From positions 1 through 16,708 of the forward strand of contig DAOVQI010000019.1 in the NCBI GenBank assembly GCA_030628785.1: a DNA stretch of 16,708 nucleotides, given 5' to 3'. The notes below the pieces were generated by a model. It did no database searches. It was not told the origin of the DNA and worked only from the letters and a program-made list of their open reading frames with translations. The stretch comes from Bacteroidota bacterium. Its GTDB lineage: Bacteria > Bacteroidota > Bacteroidia > Bacteroidales > VadinHA17. The translations under genes and the position numbers were made by a program. Shown piece after piece: positions 6,930 through 14,273 of this stretch. Numbering within the stretch: the first letter of the stretch is position 1; each line of letters begins with the position of its first letter.

Positions 6930-8255
6930 ATGAAACGAACTTTGTACGAAAATTTATTATTATGGAAAAACAGCCGTAATCGTAAACCATTGTTGTTGCA
7001 GGGAGCCCGTCAGGTCGGTAAGACTTACCTGGTTGACAAATTCGGACACAACGAATATTCCGACTTAATTTATTTGAATTTTGAACAAGACCCCGATTTA
7101 GAAACTTTATTCACAGGCAGTCTGAACCCTCAAAATATAATCAACAACATTAGTTTATACATCGGACAAAAAATAACCTCAGACAATACACTAATTTTTT
7201 TCGATGAAATACAAGCTGTACAGGATGTGCTTACTTCCTTAAAATATTTTTACGAGCAAGCCCCGGAGTATCACATCATTGCAGCCGGATCATTACTCGG
7301 TGTAAGTGTGGGAAAACAAAGCAGTTTTCCGGTGGGCAAGGTTAATTTTATGACCATGTACCCCATGAGCTTTACTGAATATTTGACGGCATTTGGTGAA
7401 GAACTTTTGGCTGAAAAACTGATGAATACCCAAACGGTTGAAGCATTACCCGAAATACTTCACGAAAAATTACTGAACCAGCTTAAAATGTATCTTTATC
7501 TGGGCGGTATGCCCGAGGTATTGCAAGATTATCTGAATAATGAAGATATTGCTTCAGCAAGAAAAATCCAAATCGAAATACTGGAGGCCTTTCAAAGAGA
7601 TTTTTCAAAATATACCGAAAAATCGCAAGCAATAAAAACCTCCGAACTTTGGCAATCCATCCCCTATCAGTTAGCTAAAGAAAACAAAAAATTTAAGTAC
7701 AGTGATGTGCGTAGAAAAGCGCGGGCAGCAACATTTGAACAGACTATTGAATGGCTTAAAAAAGCAGGATTGATCCATATGGTTTATCAAATTAATGCAC
7801 CCAAACTTCCGCTCTCCGGTTATGCTGATTATTCGAAATTTAAGGTTTATTTGCTTGACACAGGATTATTGGGGGCTATGTTAAATCTTTCATCGGATAT
7901 TATTCGTAAACCCACCGAACTTTTTTCGGAATACAAGGGCGCTTTTATCGAAAATTTTGTTGCTACGGAACTTGTCGCTTCAGGAATAAGCGATTTGTTT
8001 TATTGGACGTCGAAAAGTGATGCAGAGGTAGATTTTGTAGTACAATTAGGCAACCAAATATATCCCATAGAAGTAAAAAGCGGCTTAAGCAGAAACCTGA
8101 AAAGTATAAGAAGTTATGCCCAAAAGTATAAGCCTAAATATATTTTTCGAACTTCATCGCGAAATTTTATACAGGACAACGATTTTATCAATATTCCGCT
8201 TTATGCTGCTTTTATAATGGCTAAAGCAGATGGGGTAACGGGTAATAGTAAATGA
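6930..8255 (+). CDS. AAA_14 / DUF4143 family ATPase
   Basis: The protein has 441 residues, normal for the family. Walker A is GARQVGKT (25-32), Walker B LIFFDEIQ (88-95), and the AAGSLLG block (118-124) and MYPMSFTEYL (143-152) are family hallmarks. The C-terminal DUF4143 part ends in a PD-(D/E)xK-like set: Glu341 in FIENFVATEL, Asp368 in AEVDFVV, and Glu381/Lys383 in PIEVKSG. This is a nuclease-like fold whose activity is not established. The family's cellular role is unclear. The start is supported by GGAGATAAACC before the ATG and by MKR matching the second copy at 14125. The last dozen residues (AKADGVTGNSK) follow the usual end of the family and may be read-through into the truncated gene lying opposite. 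Confidence 0.9.
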   Translation: MKRTLYENLLLWKNSRNRKPLLLQGARQVGKTYLVDKFGHNEYSDLIYLNFEQDPDLETLFTGSLNPQNIINNISLYIGQKITSDNTLIFFDEIQAVQDVLTSLKYFYEQAPEYHIIAAGSLLGVSVGKQSSFPVGKVNFMTMYPMSFTEYLTAFGEELLAEKLMNTQTVEALPEILHEKLLNQLKMYLYLGGMPEVLQDYLNNEDIASARKIQIEILEAFQRDFSKYTEKSQAIKTSELWQSIPYQLAKENKKFKYSDVRRKARAATFEQTIEWLKKAGLIHMVYQINAPKLPLSGYADYSKFKVYLLDTGLLGAMLNLSSDIIRKPTELFSEYKGAFIENFVATELVASGISDLFYWTSKSDAEVDFVVQLGNQIYPIEVKSGLSRNLKSIRSYAQKYKPKYIFRTSSRNFIQDNDFINIPLYAAFIMAKADGVTGNSK

Positions 8256-8354
8256 TGTGAAAGCAGTAGCTGCATACATGGCTATTACCCGGAAGACTTT
8301 TCTTCTCTTTAGTTCTTGCCAAAATTTTGATATTTTATTTGGGTGTTGCTGCAT
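8256..8354 (-). pseudogene. Truncated N-terminus of a fifth membrane-module protein
   Basis: From the ATG at 8354 the minus strand reads MQQHPNKISKFWQELKRRKV, then FRVIAMYAATAF. This matches the first 32 or so residues of the three neighbouring proteins starting at 10076, 12483 and 15983. After that the similarity stops, near base 8256-8260, and the frame only runs on as antisense of the ATPase until 8154. Its start lies 9 bases after the stop of the 570-residue gene, so it was probably the third gene of that operon. Its effector domain has been lost, and the ATPase gene now sits where it should be. The exact breakpoint is uncertain. Confidence 0.75.
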
Positions 8355-8363
8355 AATAAAATT

Positions 8364-10076
8364 CTAAACTTCAAAATTCTCCCATTCGTGTTTCACCTTC
8401 TCTATGAGTTTTTTAAACCGCTCCTCGCCACGGATGTTTCTTAATAATTTATCATGTTCACTGAGAAATGGATAATTTATGAATCCCCGATCTACTGCAT
8501 TTTCAAGCCAATCTATAGATTGTTCTTTATCATCAAGATATGAATAGAAAGTTGCCATATGCCATGAAATCTGGCAATCTCTTTGTGCTGCTTTAATAAA
8601 ATCAGGAGTAAGTAATAGTGGTAATTTATTTTTATCACCTTTTAGTACATATTTTAAAAATATGGTTATCTGGGCAATATTGTCCTGACCTGGTTCTTTG
8701 ACATACTCGTTTATGAAATCATAAGATTCATCAGGACAGTCGTTATATAGGAGGATTAGGGATTTCCAAAATTGCCACATGCTACTTTCCGGACCTATTT
8801 TATATATTTCTAATAGTGGGTTTTGTGCCAGATCGAATCGACCCTGAAAAAAGTGATTAACTCCTTTCATCGCATAATTCAATGGATTAATTGGGTCTAT
8901 CTTAATACACCTATCTGATAAAGACATAGCATCATCAGTTCTGCCAACAAGGTCGTATCCAAAACCTAACCAAATCATTATTTCCGGATCGTCTGGTTTG
9001 ATTGAATGAGCTCGCTGGAAATGACCAATAGCTTTATGAGCTTTTCCATGAAAGGTTAAATTAATACACGCTAATACGAAATGGGCTTCTGCTAATTCAG
9101 AATCGATAGTAAAAGCTTTCGTTACAAATTCTTCAGCTTTTTTAATATATTTTTCTTGTTCAATACCAAAATTCGCATATTGGAAGTATGTAAATGCAAT
9201 ACCTGCATAGATTACGGCATTTTCTCCTATAATGTCGATACCCTTGTGAAGTAAATTTAAGGCGTGTTCCAATCTATCTTTTGAGAATGATATAATCTCA
9301 CGATAAGCCCTCAGATAACAATCGTATGCTAATACATTATCTATTGGCCTTTCATTAATCTTCTTCTTTTCTTCTGAGCTCAATTTTAATTTAAGTGCAT
9401 TAACAATGGACTGCGATACTTTCTCCTGAATATCAAACACATCATCCAATGTTCCACTGTATTTTTCTGCCCACAAATGTGAATCATTATTCGCATCAAT
9501 TAACTGGGCAGTAATTCGGAGATTGTTAGCAGCTTTTCGTACACTACCTTCAAGAACATACCGAACATTCACTTTTTCAGCAATCTCTCTGATGGTATTT
9601 TTTGTCCCTTTAAAAGTCATAGCAGAACTCCGTGATATAACCAGCAGGTCGTGAACGTGTGAGAGGTCGGTAATGATTTCTTCCGTTAAACCATCACTGA
9701 AGTACTCCTGCTCCGGATCAGGACTAATGTTTTCAAACGGAAGAACAATAATTGATTTTTCTTGTGTGACTGGTTTATCTATAGTTGAAAGAACTTTTTT
9801 TCGTTCAGTAACAGATTCTATTGGTTCAGTTTTTTCAATTCCGGATGGAGTTATATCATACGCCCATGCAAGGATTACAGACAGGGGAAATCCTATTGCT
9901 ACCAGTACTATTACCAAGGCTAATGCCCACTCAGGTAATTTCAAAGGTTCAGTAACTATATCGACAAACTCAATAATGGCAAATCCGGCAGCAGCATACA
10001 CGATAATTACACGAATAACTTTGCGGCGTTTGAGTTCCGACCATAATTGGGATAGTTTGTTAGGGTTTTGAACCAT
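8364..10076 (-). CDS. Membrane-anchored TolB-like / TPR protein
   Basis: The protein has 570 residues. Residues 1-75 are the shared membrane module: KLSQLWSELKRRKV, a helix at about 20-38 and a second helix at about 50-72, then DITPSGIEKT. Residues 108-235 are a TolB-like (FlgO-like) domain, with IIVLPFENISPDPEQEYFSDG, then LTEEIITDL, YVLEGSVRK and RITAQLIDA. Residues 245-540 form helical TPR-type repeats, and the C-terminal block WLENAVDRGFINYPFL is typical of this family. Such proteins are often found beside adenylate-cyclase or kinase domains, but none is present here. It is related to the 569-residue protein throughout (about half of the residues by eye). It lies 37 bases after the STAND NTPase gene, in one likely operon. 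A scaffold or sensor role is inference. Confidence 0.87.
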   Translation of the reverse strand: MVQNPNKLSQLWSELKRRKVIRVIIVYAAAGFAIIEFVDIVTEPLKLPEWALALVIVLVAIGFPLSVILAWAYDITPSGIEKTEPIESVTERKKVLSTIDKPVTQEKSIIVLPFENISPDPEQEYFSDGLTEEIITDLSHVHDLLVISRSSAMTFKGTKNTIREIAEKVNVRYVLEGSVRKAANNLRITAQLIDANNDSHLWAEKYSGTLDDVFDIQEKVSQSIVNALKLKLSSEEKKKINERPIDNVLAYDCYLRAYREIISFSKDRLEHALNLLHKGIDIIGENAVIYAGIAFTYFQYANFGIEQEKYIKKAEEFVTKAFTIDSELAEAHFVLACINLTFHGKAHKAIGHFQRAHSIKPDDPEIMIWLGFGYDLVGRTDDAMSLSDRCIKIDPINPLNYAMKGVNHFFQGRFDLAQNPLLEIYKIGPESSMWQFWKSLILLYNDCPDESYDFINEYVKEPGQDNIAQITIFLKYVLKGDKNKLPLLLTPDFIKAAQRDCQISWHMATFYSYLDDKEQSIDWLENAVDRGFINYPFLSEHDKLLRNIRGEERFKKLIEKVKHEWENFEV

Positions 10077-10113
10077 GATTTATTATTGAGCGTAGTTGTT
10101 TAATATGAGTGAT

Positions 10114-12483
10114 CTAGTCTTTTTTGAAATCCAGAGCATATTCTACTGCCTTGTCAAATCCCATTGCAATACCTTCTTCTTCATATTTACGGGTCAGTTC
10201 CTCACCCAGTTTTTCTTTGGCGCCTCCGATGTAGGTATCAATCCATTCGTCCCAGAATTTTATTGATCCGAATATGTTTTTTCCCATTATTCTGTAATTC
10301 TCACGCGCTGCAGCATCTAACCTTATTGACTTAGACCATCTTGACTGCCCGGAAACCGAAAAGGCCACGCCATGAAGGTCGTTGGTTACTTGGAAAATAT
10401 CTCCGTATTTTAATGCTGCTTCAACGGCAAGACAATATTGCATTTCAGCTTCCTTAAAATTTTTATCCGACAAGGCACAGTCCGCAAGATAATGACGCGC
10501 TCTCAATATTCCAAATGGTTGCTTTAGCTCTTCAGAGGAAACAAGTAACTTCTCAGCCATGGGCCTGGCTCGATTAAATTGTTTTGTAACAATAAGTGAT
10601 GTGCATGCCCAAATCAGAGAATGATTAATGAGACCGGGGTTGCCAATATTCCTCGCTATTTCGAGGCTTTGTTCGGAGCATTTCAATCCAGTATCATTAT
10701 CTTTTATTAGATGATACATAAAGCTAAGTTCTGCTAAAACATAAGCTTCTTCTGATAGATTATTTAATTGACGCCAGAAGGAAAGGCTTTCACTCATAAG
10801 GTCAATGGCCCTTGTAGCTACTCCTATACCCCATTGAATCATACCCAATCCGGATAAAGCACGGGCATATGCTTCGGATTTTTTAATATCTTGTGACAGA
10901 GCTCTTTCCAGATAATCATTACCTAACAGAAAATGTGAGTGACTCCGCCAGAACCACGACAGGTATCCCGAAAGTAGGATGAACTCATCAGGGGAGTTTT
11001 TATATGACCAATTCAAGGCGGCAATAAGGTTATCATGCTCCTGTTCAAGCTTATTCAACCATTTTAGCTGCGATTCAAATTGTTCTTCATATGCCTGTTC
11101 TGCCATCTTTAAATAATATTGCAAATGCCGTTTTCTAATGGCCTTCTCCTCTTTTTGGGATTGAAATTTTTGCTGTGCAAATTGCCGCAATGTTTCCAGC
11201 CTGTTATACCGCATCGATTGATCAGCGCCTTTAACAGTATAAACAAGGGACCGGTCGACCAACCGGGACAATACATCCAGGATGGTTTCCTTTGGCAGTT
11301 GATCATCCGAACATACTTCCTCTGCGGCGCCAATATCAAAACCGCCTGAAAAAACAGCCAGCCTGGCAAACAATATTTTCTCACTATCTGACAGCAGGTT
11401 ATAGCTCCATTCTATGGTTGCCTGCAAGGTTTGCTGGCGTTTTGAAGTCCCCGGATCGGATGAAGATAACTGATCAAACCGGTCTGTAAACCGTTCCAGG
11501 ATCATTTGTGTATTCATATGCCTGGTACGACTGGCAACCAATTCAACCGCAAGTGGTATCCCATCCAGCTTATTACAAATAGAAACCACCTCATTTACAT
11601 TTTCTGACTCCAGTTCAAATTCCGGGTTGCTTAATTGAGCCCTGTCACTAAAAAGTAAAACTGCCTCAGAGCTTTTGGCACTCTCAACATCAATAATTGT
11701 TTTTGGATCAAGCAATGTAAGTGATGGAATTCTCCATACCTTTTCACCCTGGATATTGAGGGCTTCACGACTCGTCACAAGGATCTTCAGCCCTGGCACA
11801 GATTGAACCAGTTTCCCTGCAATTTCAGCACAGGTTCTGATCAGATGTTCGCAGTTATCAAGAATGATCAGTATGTTTTTATCTTTGATCTTATCAATAA
11901 GGGTATCTATAATGGCTCGGGTTGGTTCTTCCGGTATTTTCAAAGCCTCAGTTATCTCTTTAGCCACTAATTCCTCAGCTGTAATGGGTGCCAGGTCAAC
12001 AAACCATACTCCATCTTTATAATCCTGTACTAATTGCGCAGCTACTTCACAGGCCAGGCGTGTTTTACCGCATCCCCCTGCTCCGGTTAATGATATGATT
12101 CGGTGGTTACCTATCAAATGTCGGATCTCTTCTGCTTCCTTCTCCCTTCCGATAAAAGATGTAAGCTGCACAGGCAGGTTGTGTTGTACTTTCTTTTCAT
12201 CCTTCCCGGTGGTTATTTCATGTGAGGAGGATTCATCAGTTGATGTTGCCAGCTTTTTCCTGTTAATAAACCAGGAAAGAATGATAACTACAGGTAATCC
12301 GATGGCAGCAACAATATATAGAAGATTAAAGGTGTTGTCGGGTATGGTAAACCTGTCTGAAGTAATATCAAAGAATTCAATGATAGCAAAACAGGCTGCA
12401 ACATAGGCAATAAAAAATGGTAAAACCTTTCTCCGTTTCAGTTCCTGCCAGAATTGTGCGAGATTATTGGGGTTGTCAGGCAT
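10114..12483 (-). CDS. Membrane-anchored STAND (NB-ARC type) NTPase with a TPR-like C-terminus
   Basis: The protein has 789 residues. Residues 1-75 are the shared two-helix module (NLAQFWQELKRRKV; helices about 20-38 and 52-72). A charged linker leads to an NTPase domain: FIGREKE (110-116), Walker A GAGGCGKT (134-141), Walker B ILIILDN (204-210), LVTSRE (235-240) and the LDGIPLAVEL motif (306-315). A winged-helix-like segment (LLSDSEKILFARLAVFSGGF) follows, then helical TPR-like repeats from about 430 to 740. The same core occurs in AfsR/SARP- and LuxR-type regulators, but no DNA-binding domain is seen at either end; the membrane module takes its place. ATP binding argues that this part is cytoplasmic. 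It is the first gene of a probable operon with the 570-residue protein and the truncated remnant. The ligand and output are unknown. Confidence 0.88.
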   Translation of the reverse strand: MPDNPNNLAQFWQELKRRKVLPFFIAYVAACFAIIEFFDITSDRFTIPDNTFNLLYIVAAIGLPVVIILSWFINRKKLATSTDESSSHEITTGKDEKKVQHNLPVQLTSFIGREKEAEEIRHLIGNHRIISLTGAGGCGKTRLACEVAAQLVQDYKDGVWFVDLAPITAEELVAKEITEALKIPEEPTRAIIDTLIDKIKDKNILIILDNCEHLIRTCAEIAGKLVQSVPGLKILVTSREALNIQGEKVWRIPSLTLLDPKTIIDVESAKSSEAVLLFSDRAQLSNPEFELESENVNEVVSICNKLDGIPLAVELVASRTRHMNTQMILERFTDRFDQLSSSDPGTSKRQQTLQATIEWSYNLLSDSEKILFARLAVFSGGFDIGAAEEVCSDDQLPKETILDVLSRLVDRSLVYTVKGADQSMRYNRLETLRQFAQQKFQSQKEEKAIRKRHLQYYLKMAEQAYEEQFESQLKWLNKLEQEHDNLIAALNWSYKNSPDEFILLSGYLSWFWRSHSHFLLGNDYLERALSQDIKKSEAYARALSGLGMIQWGIGVATRAIDLMSESLSFWRQLNNLSEEAYVLAELSFMYHLIKDNDTGLKCSEQSLEIARNIGNPGLINHSLIWACTSLIVTKQFNRARPMAEKLLVSSEELKQPFGILRARHYLADCALSDKNFKEAEMQYCLAVEAALKYGDIFQVTNDLHGVAFSVSGQSRWSKSIRLDAAARENYRIMGKNIFGSIKFWDEWIDTYIGGAKEKLGEELTRKYEEEGIAMGFDKAVEYALDFKKD

Positions 12484-12508
12484 TAAATTTAGTTGTTTTG
12501 ATTTGGAA

Positions 12509-12536
12509 TATAAATATACTAACTATCTGTCAATTT
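12509..12536 (-). promoter_or_regulatory. Conserved upstream block and putative promoter of the STAND NTPase gene
   Basis: On the minus strand, TTGACAGATAGTTAG is followed by TATATTTATA (12509-12518), a -7-like box about 26 bases from the ATG. The same block, with few changes, lies at the same distance upstream of the 569-residue gene (16011-16038). The leader ends with the same ACTAAATTTA before both ATGs. Conservation of non-coding sequence between paralogs supports a regulatory role. Confidence 0.55.
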
Positions 12537-12540
12537 CAGG

Positions 12541-12660
12541 TGCTTGAATGTGCGTCTTTGCCACCCGGTCCATATGACGCTTTACCTTCGATTTGCAGCA
12601 GCAGTTGGACCGGTTAAGCTTACATCAAATCCAACCCCGGGCTGAAGCCCGGGGCTATTT
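12541..12660. repeat. Intergenic inverted repeats
   Basis: The gap between the STAND and ATPase genes (12484-12817) holds the promoter block and two inverted repeats, but no gene I can support. CCGGTCCA (12565-12572) pairs with TGGACCGG (12606-12613). CCCCGGGC (12635-12642) pairs with GCCCGGGG (12647-12654) around TGAA. Neither is followed by a U-tract on the minus strand, so they do not look like ordinary terminators for the ATPase gene. Nothing clear is seen in 12661-12817. Confidence 0.6.
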
Positions 12661-12817
12661 ATTAATCTATTTTTACTAATGCGAATTTACATTACCATCA
12701 TTTGTTTTCTTTCCGATTTTTTGGATTTTTTTATCCAAATCCCATTTCATCGAACCGATCTGCGGTGGTGTTTATCAGGATTTCGGAAAGAGTTTATAAA
12801 GAAAAGATGTAAATCGG

Positions 12818-14125
12818 TTAATAAAACATATTTTGTACCGCATAAAGCGGAAATACAATTATGTTTTCATAATGATTAAAATTCTCCAGAGAAATCCGCA
12901 TTCCGTATTTAATCTTTTTTTCATGGAGAAAGATTCTCAGGCTTTGCATCTTTCCCTGGGTTCCCGATTTTACTTCCAGGGGTAAAATGGTATTTTCTTT
13001 CTGAATTAGATAATCCACTTCGGCATTGCTTCCTCTTTTTTCGCGATGCCAGTAATACAATTGTGGTTTTGCGACTTTTGAAAAGTTTTTGATGAGTTCT
13101 GTTCCAACAAACTGTTCGGCAAGATTTCCTTTGTTTATTGTAGTAAAATCATTTGTAACAAGATGTTCTGACAGGTTCAAACCAAGAATGCGCTGAAAAA
13201 TACCATGATCAAACATGATGACCTTGAATTTCTTTGGATTTACTTCTGCACCCAATGGTAAGCCATTTGCTGCAGTATGTTTTACCCGGTAAACCAAACC
13301 TGCCATTTCAAGCAGATCCAGTGCCTCTTTGACCTGGGCATTATTGGCAGAATCAGATGCCCTCGAAATATTAAATTTGTTTCCTGACTGATAAACCACT
13401 GAATTAAACACCTCACTGATCCTTGACAGCGATACTCTTTTTTTGTACTTAGAAAAATCATCCTCAAATCCGGTGATCAACTGATCTAAAATAGCCTGGG
13501 ATTGATGATAATCACCTGAATCAATAAAAGTTTGTATGACTTCCGGCAGACCTCCAAAAAGAAGGAACTGTTTTAAATATTCAATAAATTTTGAATGAAT
13601 GGCTGTATTTAAAGGTTTATCGTATCCGCTTGCTTGCTTTATCCTGTAAAGTTGCTCCTGATTTAAAGCCAGTAAAAACTCGTCAAATGAAAGGGGATAC
13701 ATAAATAGGTTTTCAATCCGTCCAACTCCATAAGACGGAAGTTCTTTTAAGGCAAATTCCAGCAAAGATCCTGCTGCAACCAGGTGCAAACCCGGACGTT
13801 TTTCATGGAAAAATCTTAATGATGAAATAGCAGGAAGACAGGCCTGGATCTCATCAAAAAACAGCAATGTTTTTCCATCTATTATGGGAATATTATAATA
13901 AGCCGACAGATTCCTGCACAGATCATCGGGATTAAGATCCTTTTTAAAAAAGTTGTGAATTTTCCGGTCAGACTCGAAATTCACTTCCAGATATAAATCA
14001 AAGTTTTTAGCGAATTCCCTGACGGAATAGGTTTTACCAACCTGTCGCGCCCCTCTGATCAATAATGTTTTTCTGTTAGGGTCAGATTTCCAGCGTAAAA
14101 GATCTTGATCAATAAACCGTTTCAT
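12818..14125 (-). CDS. AAA_14 / DUF4143 family ATPase, second copy
   Basis: The protein has 435 residues and the same layout as the ATPase at 6930, but is clearly diverged. Walker A is GARQVGKT (25-32), Walker B TLLFFDEIQ (86-94), then AAGSLLEFAL (117-126) and FMYPLSFDEFL (141-151). The C-terminal nuclease-like set is Glu337 in LAEQFVGTEL, Asp371 in NAEVDYLI, and Glu384/Lys386 in PLEVKSG. A purine-rich GAAAGGAAGGG precedes the ATG, a more conventional ribosome binding site than its neighbours have. The 33-base repeats of the other copy are absent. It lies 148 bases after the 569-residue gene and 334 bases before the STAND gene, in the same direction. Function is as unclear as for the rest of the family. 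Confidence 0.9.
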   Translation of the reverse strand: MKRFIDQDLLRWKSDPNRKTLLIRGARQVGKTYSVREFAKNFDLYLEVNFESDRKIHNFFKKDLNPDDLCRNLSAYYNIPIIDGKTLLFFDEIQACLPAISSLRFFHEKRPGLHLVAAGSLLEFALKELPSYGVGRIENLFMYPLSFDEFLLALNQEQLYRIKQASGYDKPLNTAIHSKFIEYLKQFLLFGGLPEVIQTFIDSGDYHQSQAILDQLITGFEDDFSKYKKRVSLSRISEVFNSVVYQSGNKFNISRASDSANNAQVKEALDLLEMAGLVYRVKHTAANGLPLGAEVNPKKFKVIMFDHGIFQRILGLNLSEHLVTNDFTTINKGNLAEQFVGTELIKNFSKVAKPQLYYWHREKRGSNAEVDYLIQKENTILPLEVKSGTQGKMQSLRIFLHEKKIKYGMRISLENFNHYENIIVFPLYAVQNMFY

Positions 14126-14244
14126 ACCCTTCCTTTCTCATTATTCAAAAAATATCAAGGCTATTATTAGTCATAAAATGAAAAATGTCAGGGCAAATAT
14201 AGTTTAAAAACTTAAAAAAATCAAATCGAATATCGATCAATCCT

Positions 14245-14261
14245 GCCTGCCGGCAGCAGGC
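14245..14261 (-). terminator. Short hairpin after the 569-residue gene, weak terminator candidate
   Basis: GCCTGC (14245-14250) pairs with GCAGGC (14256-14261) across a 5-base loop, 12 bases past the stop codon. The nearest T-run on the minus strand is roughly 30 bases further, around 14213-14220, so this is not a classical intrinsic terminator. Confidence 0.35.
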
Positions 14262-14273
14262 GTTCAATTACTT

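Noticed and set aside
8154..8255. 3' part of the frame starting at 8354 as true coding sequence
   Set aside because: It is antisense to the conserved C-terminus of the ATPase, and the module homology ends before it.
6930..8255. Toxin-antitoxin or restriction module
   Set aside because: There is no partner gene, and the nuclease-like motif alone does not support restriction activity.
12541..12630. A further transposase relic
   Set aside because: Neither strand gives RAYT motifs. Only a short inverted repeat is seen.
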